In this document: positions 53,188-61,513 of the stretch, piece by piece
How the letters are laid out: each line of letters opens with the position of its first letter
How positions within the stretch are numbered: position 1 is the first letter of the stretch
Source: Poseidonocella pacifica
GTDB lineage: Bacteria > Pseudomonadota > Alphaproteobacteria > Rhodobacterales > Rhodobacteraceae
Assembly (NCBI RefSeq): GCF_900111875.1
Contig: NZ_FOJU01000002.1
Span: forward strand, 124,001-188,000
Direction: 5' to 3'
Length of the DNA stretch: 64,000 nucleotides
Translations under genes and position numbers: made by a program
Notes under the pieces: generated by a model
Databases searched by the model: none
Told to the model about the DNA's origin: nothing
What the model saw: the letters and a program-made list of their open reading frames with translations, nothing else

Positions 53188-54051
53188 ATGATCTATGAAA
53201 ACGCGCAGGGATGGCGGGATGCTTCGCGCAAACGCGTGGTTCTTTTCGCCATGTCGGGTTTGGGAAAAACCCATGTTTCCTCAATGCTGCGCGATCAGGG
53301 CGAGTGGTTCCACTACTCAATCGATTACCGCATCGGCACACGATACATGGGCGAATACATCGCCGACAATGCCAAGCGCGAAGCGATGAAGAACCCGTTT
53401 CTGCGGGACCTTCTCCGCTCGGATTCCATCTACATCGGCTCGAACATCTCTTTCGACAACCTCACGCCCGTCTCTACTTATCTCGGCAAACCGGGCGCGG
53501 TGGAAAGCGGCGGCCTGACCATCGAAGAGTTTCGCCAACGGCAGGAACAGTTCCGGCGGGCGGAGATTCAGGCGCTTCTCGACACACCCTATTTCATCGA
53601 CAGAGCAGAAGATCTCTACGGCTATCCGCATTTCGTCTGTGATACCGGCGGGTCGATCTGTGAATGGGTTGATCCATCGGACCCCGGGGATGAGGTGCTG
53701 GCGACGCTTTCGCGGCACGCACTGATGGTCTGGATCGAAGGAACGGAGGCCCATACCGAAGAGTTGATCAGACGCTTTGACCGGGCGCCAAAGCCCATGT
53801 CCTACAGTGCGAATTTCCTTGATGCCTGCTGGACCGGATACCTCGATGAGACGGGTCTTTGCGAAGGCCAGGTCGATCCAGACGCCTTCATCCGCTGGAC
53901 CTATGCCCGTGCGCTTGCCCACCGCCAGCCGCTTTATGAGGCGATGGCGGCAAACTGGGGCGTAACGGTGTCCGCATCCTCGATGGCCGAGGTCCGTGAT
54001 CAGACAGACTTCACGGACGTCATCGCGAAGGCGATCAGCGAGCGCGGGTAA
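53188..54051 (+). CDS. P-loop ATPase-like protein of unknown function
   Basis: 287-residue cytoplasmic protein with a Walker A near the N-terminus (VVLFAMSGLGKTHVSSML, residues about 17-34). No AAA+ or kinase family is recognised with certainty. The rest is rich in acidic and aromatic residues, with HFVCDTGGSICEWVDPSDPG in the middle, which could hold a Walker B-like site, and ALMVWIEGTEAHTEELIRRF. The fold could be an adenylate- or shikimate-kinase-like nucleotide-binding protein. AGGGC precedes the ATG. It follows hemB by 54 bases on the same strand and may be co-transcribed. Function is unknown; conserved hypothetical in this group. Confidence 0.72.
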   Translation: MIYENAQGWRDASRKRVVLFAMSGLGKTHVSSMLRDQGEWFHYSIDYRIGTRYMGEYIADNAKREAMKNPFLRDLLRSDSIYIGSNISFDNLTPVSTYLGKPGAVESGGLTIEEFRQRQEQFRRAEIQALLDTPYFIDRAEDLYGYPHFVCDTGGSICEWVDPSDPGDEVLATLSRHALMVWIEGTEAHTEELIRRFDRAPKPMSYSANFLDACWTGYLDETGLCEGQVDPDAFIRWTYARALAHRQPLYEAMAANWGVTVSASSMAEVRDQTDFTDVIAKAISERG

Positions 54052-54167
54052 ACCTTCCGGCGAATACAGAACTGGCCACATTGGGGTGTTGCGCATTCAA
54101 CGCCGAGCCTAGCGTACCGTTGCGCGCGCTGCACCGGGGGGTGGAATTGTAGGCACAGACCGCTTAT

Positions 54168-54186
54168 TTCAGGGCGCCTGAAGGAG
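54168..54186 (+). promoter_or_regulatory. hairpin abutting the metA ribosome site
   Basis: TTCAGG-GCG-CCTGAA (54168-54182) can pair and covers the first two bases of the AAGGAG site at 54181-54186, 7 bases before the metA ATG. A translational control element is possible. I do not see the conserved SAM-II riboswitch sequence expected in some alphaproteobacterial metA leaders. Confidence 0.35.
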
Positions 54187-54193
54187 ACCTGTT

Positions 54194-55111
54194 ATGCCGA
54201 TCAAGTTCCCGTCCGACCTGCCTGCCTATGACGTTCTGACGCGCGAGGGTGTCATGGTCATGGCGGAGGATCAGGCCGCACGGCAGGATATCCGCCCCCT
54301 GCGCATCGGGTTGCTGAACCTCATGCCCAAGAAAATTCAGACGGAAAATCAGTTTGCCCGGCTGATTGGTGCGACTCCGCTACAGATCGAATTGTCCCTG
54401 ATCCGTATGACCGAACACCAGACGAAGAATACGGCCGCCGAACATATGGAAGCCTTCTATCGCCCGTTCAGCGAAGTGCGCGACGAAAAGTTCGACGGGC
54501 TGATCATCACCGGTGCTCCGATTGAACACCTGCCCTTTGAGGAAGTGACCTATTGGCAGGAATTGCAGGAGATCTTCGACTGGACCCAAAGTCATGTCCA
54601 TTCAACCTTCGGGGTGTGTTGGGGCGGGATGGCCATGGCCTACCATTTCCATGGCCTGCAAAAGCACCTGCTCCCCCACAAGGCATTCGGATGTTTTCGG
54701 CACCAGAACCTGCAACCCTCTTCGCAATACCTCCGGGGGTTCTCCGACGATTGCGTGATCCCTGTGTCCCGCTGGACCGAGATGCGGCAAGACGAAATAG
54801 ACGCAATCCCGGAGCTTTCTTCGCTGCTTGGCTCCGAAGAAGTCGGCCCCTGTCTGGTAGAGGACCCCGGGCATCGGGCGCTCTATATCTTCAACCATTT
54901 CGAATACGACAGCGACACCCTCAAGCAGGAATATGATCGTGACGTCGCACAGGGCGTGGCGATAAACGTGCCGTGCAACTACTACCCCAATGACAATCCT
55001 GCGATGACCCCCCAGAACCGGTGGCGAAGCCACGCGCACCTTCTATATGGCAATTGGATCAACCAGATATACCAGACCACGTCATATGAGATTTCCGCGA
55101 TTGGCCAATAA
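54194..55111 (+). CDS. metA: homoserine O-acyltransferase MetA (acetyl-type predicted)
   Basis: Acylates homoserine, the first committed step of methionine synthesis. 305 residues, glutamine-amidotransferase-like fold: ALLMP-type motif [20 protein letters not shown], catalytic Cys142 in [17 protein letters not shown], and [16 protein letters not shown] with the catalytic His and Glu. Position 111 is Glu ([13 protein letters not shown]). In MetA proteins Glu111 favours acetyl-CoA and Gly111 succinyl-CoA, so O-acetylhomoserine is the likely product (inference from known mutants). AAGGAG lies 7 bases before the ATG. The 3' end overlaps the lipoprotein hydrolase gene by 26 bases. Confidence 0.94.
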   Translation: MPIKFPSDLPAYDVLTREGVMVMAEDQAARQDIRPLRIGLLNLMPKKIQTENQFARLIGATPLQIELSLIRMTEHQTKNTAAEHMEAFYRPFSEVRDEKFDGLIITGAPIEHLPFEEVTYWQELQEIFDWTQSHVHSTFGVCWGGMAMAYHFHGLQKHLLPHKAFGCFRHQNLQPSSQYLRGFSDDCVIPVSRWTEMRQDEIDAIPELSSLLGSEEVGPCLVEDPGHRALYIFNHFEYDSDTLKQEYDRDVAQGVAINVPCNYYPNDNPAMTPQNRWRSHAHLLYGNWINQIYQTTSYEISAIGQ

Positions 55112-56069
55112 CCTTCTAGCTCTCACTGCGATTGGGATCGCCCTCGCCGGCTGTGGTGCAATAGCCGACAAGCGTACCGCAAAAGCCGCGTCAGAATTCC
55201 AACCGACCGGGCAACTCATCGACATCGACGGCACGACAGTTCATGCGCATGTCGAAGGGAACGGCCCCGATCTCATCCTGATCCACGGGGCCTCGGGCAA
55301 CACGCGCGACTTTACTTTCGACCTCGTGGACCGCCTCTCGGATCGCTACCGGGTTATCGCCTTTGACCGACCCGGCCTTGGCTGGACCGACAGGCTTCCC
55401 GGTAAATCCGGCCCGTCGAACACCACGAGCGAAACGCCCGAGGAACAGGCCATTCTTCTCGATGCCGCGGCAGAGGTCCTCGGCGTCGAGCGCGCGGTCA
55501 TACTGGGGCATTCCTATGGCGGGGCAGTTGCATTGGCTTGGGCGCTGGAGCGGCCGGAGAAGGTTGCGGGGCTAACTCTTGTCTCCGCTGCGTCGCAACC
55601 GTGGGAAGGCGGGACGGGCACGTTTTATACAATCGGCTCGTCGCGGCTGGGCGGGGCAGTCGTGATCCCGGCTCTGGCCGCCGTTATCCCACGCAGCTAT
55701 GTGGATGTGGTCCTGAAAGACATTTTCAAGCCGCAAACCCCGCCAGCGGGCTATGCCGAACGGATCGGCGCGCCCCTCACCCTGCGCCCGGAATCGTTGC
55801 GCGCAAATGCTCAGCAAATCGACGCCCTCAAACCCTTGGTCCGGGAAATGAGCCCGCGGTATTCCTCGCTGCACATTCCGGTAGAGATCGTTCATGGCGA
55901 CGCGGATGAGATCGTTCCGCTGGAGGTCCATTCCCGTCCATTGGCAAACCAGATTCCCGGTGCGAACCTCACGGTACTCCCCGGAATTGGCCATATGCCC
56001 CATCACGTCGCCCCCGAAGCGGTTACCGATGCGATCGACCGAACCGCCGCCCGCGCCGCATTGCGCTAG
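55086..56069 (+). CDS. alpha/beta-hydrolase, predicted lipoprotein
   Basis: Alpha/beta-hydrolase-fold protein of 327 residues. The N-terminus ([20 protein letters not shown], then [10 protein letters not shown]) is a lipoprotein signal with lipobox L-A-G-C, the Cys at about residue 23, so it should be lipid-anchored at a membrane. The catalytic triad is visible: nucleophile Ser in [16 protein letters not shown], Asp in [12 protein letters not shown] and His in [19 protein letters not shown] forms the oxyanion hole. The substrate is unknown. Its ATG lies 26 bases inside the end of metA, so the two are probably co-translated. Confidence 0.85.
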   Translation: MRFPRLANNLLALTAIGIALAGCGAIADKRTAKAASEFQPTGQLIDIDGTTVHAHVEGNGPDLILIHGASGNTRDFTFDLVDRLSDRYRVIAFDRPGLGWTDRLPGKSGPSNTTSETPEEQAILLDAAAEVLGVERAVILGHSYGGAVALAWALERPEKVAGLTLVSAASQPWEGGTGTFYTIGSSRLGGAVVIPALAAVIPRSYVDVVLKDIFKPQTPPAGYAERIGAPLTLRPESLRANAQQIDALKPLVREMSPRYSSLHIPVEIVHGDADEIVPLEVHSRPLANQIPGANLTVLPGIGHMPHHVAPEAVTDAIDRTAARAALR

Positions 56070-56117
56070 ACGCCGCGAATGACCATATTACCCCGACAAG
56101 GCAAGGGGATGAAGCTC

Positions 56118-56987
56118 ATGGATAAACCGTTTGGCGGCGCAATATCGACGTTCTTCGAGGACGAAGCCCCAGCGGAGATCCGCAACGCGATTCGACGTGC
56201 TGAAAAAGGCGAGATCCTGAGCACAAGCTACCCCTATTCCGACCGGATGCCGCGCAAGGCTTATGAAAAGGAGATGGACGCGCTTCAGATCGAACTGGTC
56301 AAAATGCAGTCTTGGGTGAAACAGAGCGGCGCGCGTGTGGCGATCCTCTTCGAAGGACGCGACGCGGCAGGCAAAGGGGGAACGATCAAGCGTTTCCGCG
56401 AAAACCTGAACCCACGTGGCGCGCGCGTTATCGCCTTGGCGAAGCCAACCGACCGGGAAGCGGGGCAATGGTATTTGCAACGCTATGTTTCTCACCTCCC
56501 CTCTGCGGGGGAAATCGCGTTCTTCGACAGATCTTGGTACAATCGCGCCGTCGTGGAACATGTCTTCGATTTCTGCACCCCGTCCGAGCGAGAGCACTTT
56601 TTTGCGCAGGCACCATTGTTTGAGCAGATGCTCGTTGATGACGGCATCATTCTGGTCAAGAACTGGCTAAACGTCGGGCGGGCTGAGCAGCTGCGCCGGT
56701 TTCTGGATCGCGAAAGCGATCCGCTGAAGAACTGGAAACTGAGCAAGATCGATGTCGACGGCCTGTCGCGCTGGAACTCCTATTCCCAAGCCATTGAAGA
56801 GACCTTTGAGCGGACGCATACCACCCAGGCACCCTGGACGGTCGTGCGCTCCGACGACAAGCGCCGGGCGCGCCTTGCTACGATCCGGCACGTTCTGTCT
56901 CGGATCGACTATGACGGCAAGGATGCTCGGGCAGTCGGTACGGTAGATACGACTATCTGCGGTGGTCCCGACATCTGGAATGCCTAA
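56118..56987 (+). CDS. ppk2: polyphosphate kinase 2
   Basis: PPK2-family kinase using polyphosphate to phosphorylate nucleotides (or the reverse). About 289 residues, single-domain. The Walker A is [16 protein letters not shown], followed by the family motifs [20 protein letters not shown] and [33 protein letters not shown] holds Walker B/lid features, and [20 protein letters not shown] follows. ATGs at 56109 (MKLMDKPF) and 56118 (MDKPF) compete; AAGG and AAGGGG lie close to both, and the latter is used. It ends 8 bases inside the TetR gene. Nucleotide preference cannot be read here. Confidence 0.92.
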   Translation: MDKPFGGAISTFFEDEAPAEIRNAIRRAEKGEILSTSYPYSDRMPRKAYEKEMDALQIELVKMQSWVKQSGARVAILFEGRDAAGKGGTIKRFRENLNPRGARVIALAKPTDREAGQWYLQRYVSHLPSAGEIAFFDRSWYNRAVVEHVFDFCTPSEREHFFAQAPLFEQMLVDDGIILVKNWLNVGRAEQLRRFLDRESDPLKNWKLSKIDVDGLSRWNSYSQAIEETFERTHTTQAPWTVVRSDDKRRARLATIRHVLSRIDYDGKDARAVGTVDTTICGGPDIWNA

Positions 56988-57594
56988 ACGCGGCTATCAT
57001 CACGGCAATCTGCGCCAAGCGCTGGTGGATGCTGCGCTGGAGTTGATCGAGGACAAGGGGCCGACCGGTTTCACCTTGTCGGAGGCCGCCAAGAAAGCTG
57101 GCGTCACTCCAGCCGCAGTCTACCGGCATTTCGATGGCCGGGACGACCTCATCGCAGAGGCCGCGCGACAAGGGTATCTGGTGTTTGCAGACCTCATGGA
57201 GCACGCCTATCAATCCGGCCAGCCCTCGGCGCTCGCCGCATTCGAGGCCACAGGACGCGCCTATCTCGCATTTGCCCGCAAACATCCCGGCCACTACATC
57301 GCGATGTTCGAAAGTGGGATTTCGATCAATCGCGATCCCGATCTGGCCGCTGTGGCGCAAACGTCATGGGGCGTTCTGGAAAAGGCCGCTGCCGATCTTT
57401 CCAAGCATATTCCACCGGAGAAACGCCCCCCCGCCGCAATGTTCAGCGCTCATATCTGGGCGATGAGCCATGGGGTGGTGGAGCTTTTCGCGCGCAATTC
57501 GCCCGGCAACCAGAGCCCTTTCCCACCGGAGGACCTGCTGGAAACAGGGATTGGTGTTTACCTGCGCGGCCTGGGCCTCATCGACCCGGACTAG
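56980..57594 (+). CDS. TetR/AcrR-family transcriptional regulator
   Basis: Regulator of 204 residues with a TetR N-terminal helix-turn-helix (about 8-55; [60 protein letters not shown]). The helical ligand domain contains [20 protein letters not shown], the WHG/TetR_C-33-type region. The start at 56980 overlaps the PPK2 stop by 8 bases, implying co-translation with ppk2. Its targets may include its own operon or a neighbour. It converges on the peroxiredoxin-like gene with a gap of 8 bases. The ligand is unknown. Confidence 0.87.
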   Translation: MPKRGYHHGNLRQALVDAALELIEDKGPTGFTLSEAAKKAGVTPAAVYRHFDGRDDLIAEAARQGYLVFADLMEHAYQSGQPSALAAFEATGRAYLAFARKHPGHYIAMFESGISINRDPDLAAVAQTSWGVLEKAAADLSKHIPPEKRPPAAMFSAHIWAMSHGVVELFARNSPGNQSPFPPEDLLETGIGVYLRGLGLIDPD

Positions 57595-57602
57595 GCTTTG
57601 CG

Positions 57603-58121
57603 TCAAGCAGTGCCGCGCGGTGGGCGATCATTTTCCTTGGTGAAGATCATCCCGTCGAGCAGTTCCTCAAGATCCGGTCGCGCCGAGGGGCCGTTCGAGA
57701 TAGAGATGAGGAGGATGGTGCCGTCCGGGCGAAGCACGAACACACCGGGTTCCGCGAAACGGCGATCTGTTTCTGTCGGGCTTAGCGGATCGGAGACATA
57801 GACCCCAAGGATCGCCATTTGCGCTTCGGACAGGCTATAGCCAATATCGAATTCCCACCCAAATTCCTTTTGGTCAGCCTCTGCTTTTTCCAAGGTGTCC
57901 GCCGATACTACCGCAATATCGAAACCCGCATCTTGCCACTTGCCGCGCATCTCATTGAGGATTTTGAGATACTTTTTGCAGCGTGAGCAATGCTTGCCTC
58001 GATAGACGACGACAAGAGACCAGTTCTGCCGCTCACCCCCAATCGTGATTTCCCCGCCTCCCAGCTTGGGAAGGGCAAATGGCGAGAGCGTGTCGCCGGC
58101 GGTGGGTTTGGGCGTTGGCAT
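57603..58121 (-). CDS. peroxiredoxin-like (AhpC/TSA) protein
   Basis: Thioredoxin-fold protein of 172 residues. It begins MPTPKPTAGDTLSPFALPKL and carries the redox site WSLVVVYRGKHCSRCKKYLK with Cys-x2-Cys (CSRC), rather than the single peroxidatic TxxC of classical AhpC. FDIAVVSADTLEKAEADQKE and LGVYVSDPLSPTETDRRFAE follow as in the AhpC/TSA-like group. It may reduce peroxides or serve as a disulfide reductase; the reductant is unknown. The ATG at 58121 has AAAGGA 7 bases upstream. The frame extends upstream to 58178 with no better start. Confidence 0.84.
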   Translation of the reverse strand: MPTPKPTAGDTLSPFALPKLGGGEITIGGERQNWSLVVVYRGKHCSRCKKYLKILNEMRGKWQDAGFDIAVVSADTLEKAEADQKEFGWEFDIGYSLSEAQMAILGVYVSDPLSPTETDRRFAEPGVFVLRPDGTILLISISNGPSARPDLEELLDGMIFTKENDRPPRGTA

Positions 58122-58250
58122 GACGATCCTTTCGTTTGGAACTAGTATCTTCGTAACCCCGCCATTCTCTGAAAGCAATTTCAGTTCGAGGGCTCGACCT
58201 ACGCAATCAACTCGGTCCCTCGTTTCCCGTCATGCACGTCATCCAAAATG

Positions 58251-58276
58251 AAAAAGGCGACCCGAAGGCCGCCTTT
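58251..58276 (-). terminator. intrinsic terminator after rplM-rpsI
   Basis: On the minus strand a 10-base stem (58267-58276 with 58253-58262, one G-T pair) closes on a TTCG tetraloop, with a T run beyond. It is well placed 24 bases after the rpsI stop. Confidence 0.88.
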
Positions 58277-58299
58277 CCCGAAAACATATGCTGTAGATA

Positions 58300-58794
58300 T
58301 CAGCGCTTGGAGAACTGGAAGCTCCGGCGCGCCTTGCGCTTACCGTATTTCTTCCGTTCCACAACCCGGCTGTCGCGTGTGAGGAAGCCAGCGGCTTTGA
58401 GCGACGGACGCAAGGAGGGATCATAAAGCTGGAGCGCGCGGGAAATGCCGTGCTTGACCGCACCCGCTTGACCGGAAAGACCACCGCCCTTGACGGTCGC
58501 GGTGACGTCAAACTGGTCCTCGACACCTGCCACGGAGAAGGGCTGCCGCAGGATCATTTGCAGAACCGGACGGGCGAAGTACTTGTTGAGTTCCTTGCCG
58601 TTTACGACCACTTTGCCCGAGCCCGGCTTGATCCAGACACGTGCAGTGGCATCCTTACGGCGGCCTGTTGCATAGGAACGACCCAACTCGTCCCGGACAG
58701 GCTCGCGCGTGATTTCGATCTGCTCGACAGAGCCGCCTTCGGTGCCGGTAGCAACCTGGCCGAGTTCTTCGAGGGAATTGATTTGGTCAGCCAT
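58300..58794 (-). CDS. rpsI: 30S ribosomal protein S9
   Basis: Component of the small ribosomal subunit head, whose C-terminal tail reaches the P-site tRNA. 164 residues, longer than E. coli S9 because of an alphaproteobacterial N-terminal extension of about 35 residues ([20 protein letters not shown]). The core is unmistakable: [60 protein letters not shown] and the basic C-terminus [19 protein letters not shown]. Its ATG overlaps the rplM stop by one base (TAATG), the standard rplM-rpsI operon. Confidence 0.98.
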   Translation of the reverse strand: MADQINSLEELGQVATGTEGGSVEQIEITREPVRDELGRSYATGRRKDATARVWIKPGSGKVVVNGKELNKYFARPVLQMILRQPFSVAGVEDQFDVTATVKGGGLSGQAGAVKHGISRALQLYDPSLRPSLKAAGFLTRDSRVVERKKYGKRKARRSFQFSKR

Positions 58795-59258
58795 TATTTC
58801 GCCACCCGCGTGTTCTTTTTGTTCAGAGACTTGACGTCGAGCACTTCGGGCGATTGCGCCTCGTGGGGATGCTCGGCACCGGCATAGACGCGCAGGTTCG
58901 TCATCTGGGTGCGCGACAGGCGGTTGCCAGGCAGCATGCGCTTGATCGCTTGGGTCACAACACGCTCAGGATGCGCGCCCTCAAGGATCTGCGCCTTGGT
59001 GCGCGACTTGATCCCGCCGGGGTGGCCGGTGTGCCAGTAGAAGTGCTCTTCGCGCTTCTTGCCGGTCAGCTGGACCTTGTCGGCGTTGATGATGATGACA
59101 TTGTCACCCATATCCATGTGCGGAGTGAAGGACGGCTTGTGTTTGCCGCGCAGGCGCATGGCGACGATCGACGCAAGGCGGCCCAGAACGACGCCTTCGG
59201 CATCGATCAGGATCCACTTCTTGTCGACGTCGGCCGGCGTTGCGGAAAAGGTTTTCAT
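58794..59258 (-). CDS. rplM: 50S ribosomal protein L13
   Basis: Early-assembly protein of the large ribosomal subunit. 154 residues: [76 protein letters not shown] and [25 protein letters not shown]. The start is the ATG at 59258; the frame runs 27 codons further into the leader without similarity. First gene of the rplM-rpsI operon, driven by the TTGACT/TATAAC promoter at 59325-59352. Confidence 0.98.
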   Translation of the reverse strand: MKTFSATPADVDKKWILIDAEGVVLGRLASIVAMRLRGKHKPSFTPHMDMGDNVIIINADKVQLTGKKREEHFYWHTGHPGGIKSRTKAQILEGAHPERVVTQAIKRMLPGNRLSRTQMTNLRVYAGAEHPHEAQSPEVLDVKSLNKKNTRVAK

Positions 59259-59324
59259 TGCTGGCTCTTTTCTTTGGGTCGGGACGAGGGGCGCAAAAGC
59301 GGCGCCCGCATACTTGATGGGCGG

Positions 59325-59352
59325 GTTATAGAGAACCAAACAGCACAGTCAA
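59325..59352 (-). promoter_or_regulatory. sigma70-like promoter of rplM-rpsI
   Basis: On the minus strand, TTGACT (59352-59347) and TATAAC (59330-59325) are separated by 16 bases, 67 bases before the rplM ATG. This is one of the closest matches to the consensus in the window. Confidence 0.7.
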
Positions 59353-59400
59353 GCGGAACATATTTGAAATTTCCTAGCTAAAATATACACTTACAATTAA

Positions 59401-59414
59401 GGTATCATGATACC
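59401..59414. promoter_or_regulatory. 14-base palindrome GGTATCATGATACC between rplM and the SulP gene
   Basis: Perfect palindrome in an AT-rich patch (59360-59420), upstream of the rplM promoter on one side and 81 bases before the SulP ATG on the other. A dimeric regulator site is possible. A palindrome of this length is expected a few times by chance in 64 kb. Confidence 0.35.
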
Positions 59415-59494
59415 CCAACAAATCCCCGCGAATTTTCGAGTTTGCGACATCTTGCGCATGGCGGGACCGAATTCCGCTGGGTAAACTATGCTCC

Positions 59495-60757
59495 ATGACC
59501 CCTAAACTGCTGACGACTCTCCCAGGCTATACCCGCTCGGCGTTCGTATCGGACGTGATCGCGGGCATGACCGTTGCCATGGTGGCGTTGCCCCTGAGCC
59601 TTGCAATTGCGATCGCCTCGGGTGCGGATCCATCCAAGGGTATCGTGACGGCCATCGTAGCCGGTTTCCTGATTTCGCTCCTCGGCGGGAGTCGTGTTCA
59701 GATTGGCGGGCCTACCGGGGCCTTCATCGTCGTGGTGTTCGGCGTGATCGCCGATCATGGATACGACGGGCTGGTTCTCGCCACCTTCATGGCTGGGTTG
59801 ATCCTTCTTGTGGCGGGGTACTTCCGAGCGGGAAATCTCATCGCGCTGGTGCCGGAGCCGGTCATCAACGGCTTCACAATCGGCATCGCCATCATTATCG
59901 CCACGAGCCAGCTAAAGGATGCCCTTGGTCTGCAAATCGACGCGGTACCGGCAGAGTTCCTCGCGAAGGTTGAGGTATTGTGGGCGGGACGGGCCGGCAC
60001 ATCCGGCGCGGCATTGGCCATCGCACTCGCCACAATGGTGCTCATACTAGCTCTACGCCGGGCGGCACCGAAGTATCCCGGGCTGATCGTTGCCGTGGGG
60101 CTTACTTCGGCTGCGGTCACACTGGCGCACCTCCCGGTTGAGACGATCCAGTCCCGCTTCGGCGCGCTACCGAGTAGCTTGCCCATGCCAAGCTTGCCGG
60201 AGATAAGTGTGGAGCGACTCCGCGAGCTTTTGCCTTCGGCGTTTGTGATTGCCTTCCTCGCGGGGGTCGAATCCCTGCTGTCGGCCATGGTGGCGGATCG
60301 CATGATTGCTGGACGCCACAGACCGAACGCCGAGCTTCTGGCGCAAGGTGCGGCCAATCTCGGCTCGGCGCTCTTTGGCGGGCTGCCTGCCACAGGTGCC
60401 ATAGCACGGACCGCCACAAACGTGCGGGCCGGGGGGCGCACCCCAGTCGCCGGTTTGGTCCACGCCCTTACGATACTCATCGTCATGATGCTCGCCGCGC
60501 CTCTGGCGGGTTATCTGGCGATGCCTGCGCTGGCGGGATTGTTGATCCTGACGGCGTGGGACATGAGCGAGCCGCACAAGTGGCGCAGCTACCTTGCGCA
60601 AAGGCGGTCGGACCAGATCCTACTGGCGCTTACGCTTCTCCTGACGGTGGTCGCTGATCTGACGGTTGCGATCGGTGTGGGCGTGGCCTTGGGGCTAGCG
60701 CTCCGCCTGCATCGCCGCGGCGCGCCACCTTCGGATTGGACGCCGCCAGACCGCTGA
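59495..60757 (+). CDS. SulP-family anion transporter lacking a STAS domain
   Basis: Inner-membrane transporter of 420 residues. About 11 hydrophobic segments cover the SulP core: FVSDVIAGMTVAMVALPLSL, LLGGSRVQIGGPTGAFIVVV, VPEPVINGFTIGIAIIIATS, FVIAFLAGVESLLSAMVADR and GGLPATGAIARTATNVRAGG. Unlike the SulP at 18459, the chain ends just after the last membrane helix (residue ~405), with no STAS regulatory domain. The 'GLESLLS' type motif and length suggest a bicarbonate or sulfate carrier, but this is not decided by sequence. The ATG at 59495 has no clear ribosome site. It converges on gcrA. Confidence 0.88.
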   Translation: MTPKLLTTLPGYTRSAFVSDVIAGMTVAMVALPLSLAIAIASGADPSKGIVTAIVAGFLISLLGGSRVQIGGPTGAFIVVVFGVIADHGYDGLVLATFMAGLILLVAGYFRAGNLIALVPEPVINGFTIGIAIIIATSQLKDALGLQIDAVPAEFLAKVEVLWAGRAGTSGAALAIALATMVLILALRRAAPKYPGLIVAVGLTSAAVTLAHLPVETIQSRFGALPSSLPMPSLPEISVERLRELLPSAFVIAFLAGVESLLSAMVADRMIAGRHRPNAELLAQGAANLGSALFGGLPATGAIARTATNVRAGGRTPVAGLVHALTILIVMMLAAPLAGYLAMPALAGLLILTAWDMSEPHKWRSYLAQRRSDQILLALTLLLTVVADLTVAIGVGVALGLALRLHRRGAPPSDWTPPDR

Positions 60758-60788
60758 GACTTATCCTCAGCAGCGGCGCGAGCGGTCC

Positions 60789-61370
60789 TTAGCGACGACG
60801 ATCCCGGCGCGAACTCATCGGTTGGAACGCAACGCCGACATGGGCTTCGCAATAGGGCTTGCCAGCTTGGGCCGGCAGCCCGCAAAACCAGAAATCCTCG
60901 GTCGCAGGATCGCCAACCGGCCATTTGCAGGTCCGCTCCGTCAATTCCATGAGCGACAGCTTCTTGGATTTCTTTTCAATCTCGCTGACCTTGGCAAGCG
61001 CCGCTGGATCAATCTCGTTCGCCGAAGGCTGCGGCGGCAAAGGCTGCCCCGCCGGAATAATCTGTTTGCGCGCCGGTATCGGAGACGAAACAACCGGTTC
61101 GGGCCGAGGGGCCGGTGCCTCGCGCACTGGCTTGGGCGCCGGTTTGGGCGCTTCCTTTGCCTTGGGCTGCGGGGCAGCCGTGGCCTCTGCGGGTTTCCCC
61201 GTAGCTTGCGGCGCTGCGCCACCGGTGCGGTTCGATAACCCAAGCCGGTGCACCTTGCCGATCACCGCGTTGCGCGTCACGCCGCCCAATTCCTTGGCGA
61301 TTTGGCTGGCCGATTGGCCCTCGCCCCACATCTTCTTCAAAAGTTCGACGCGCTCATCCGTCCAGGACAT
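60789..61370 (-). CDS. gcrA: GcrA-family cell cycle regulator
   Basis: Sigma70-associated transcription factor of alphaproteobacteria that activates cell-cycle genes at methylated GANTC promoters. 193 residues. The N-terminal DNA-binding helix-turn-helix (SWTDERVELLKKMWGEGQSA, VTRNAVIGKVHRLGLSNRTG) is followed by a long Pro/Ala/Lys-rich linker (about 50-110). The conserved C-terminal sigma-binding part shows CKWPVGDPATEDFWFCGLPA and PYCEAHVGVAFQP, with cysteines and His that may bind metal. Identification is clear from both ends. It is encoded alone here, opposite to its neighbours. Confidence 0.94.
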   Translation of the reverse strand: MSWTDERVELLKKMWGEGQSASQIAKELGGVTRNAVIGKVHRLGLSNRTGGAAPQATGKPAEATAAPQPKAKEAPKPAPKPVREAPAPRPEPVVSSPIPARKQIIPAGQPLPPQPSANEIDPAALAKVSEIEKKSKKLSLMELTERTCKWPVGDPATEDFWFCGLPAQAGKPYCEAHVGVAFQPMSSRRDRRR

Positions 61371-61513
61371 CCCATCCCCTTAACTGAAAAAGCGGCCGCA
61401 TCAGATGGGCCGCGCTGGTCATTTCTGTCAGAGAGCTATTCTATGCATCCGCGCCCCGGTTCACAAGGCCCGGCTCATGGGTCATATCGAAGGCGGCGCA
61501 AGAAGGAACCGAT

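Noticed and set aside
54052-54193. SAM-II riboswitch before metA
   Set aside because: Looked for but the conserved core sequence is not visible by eye; left as a computation to run.
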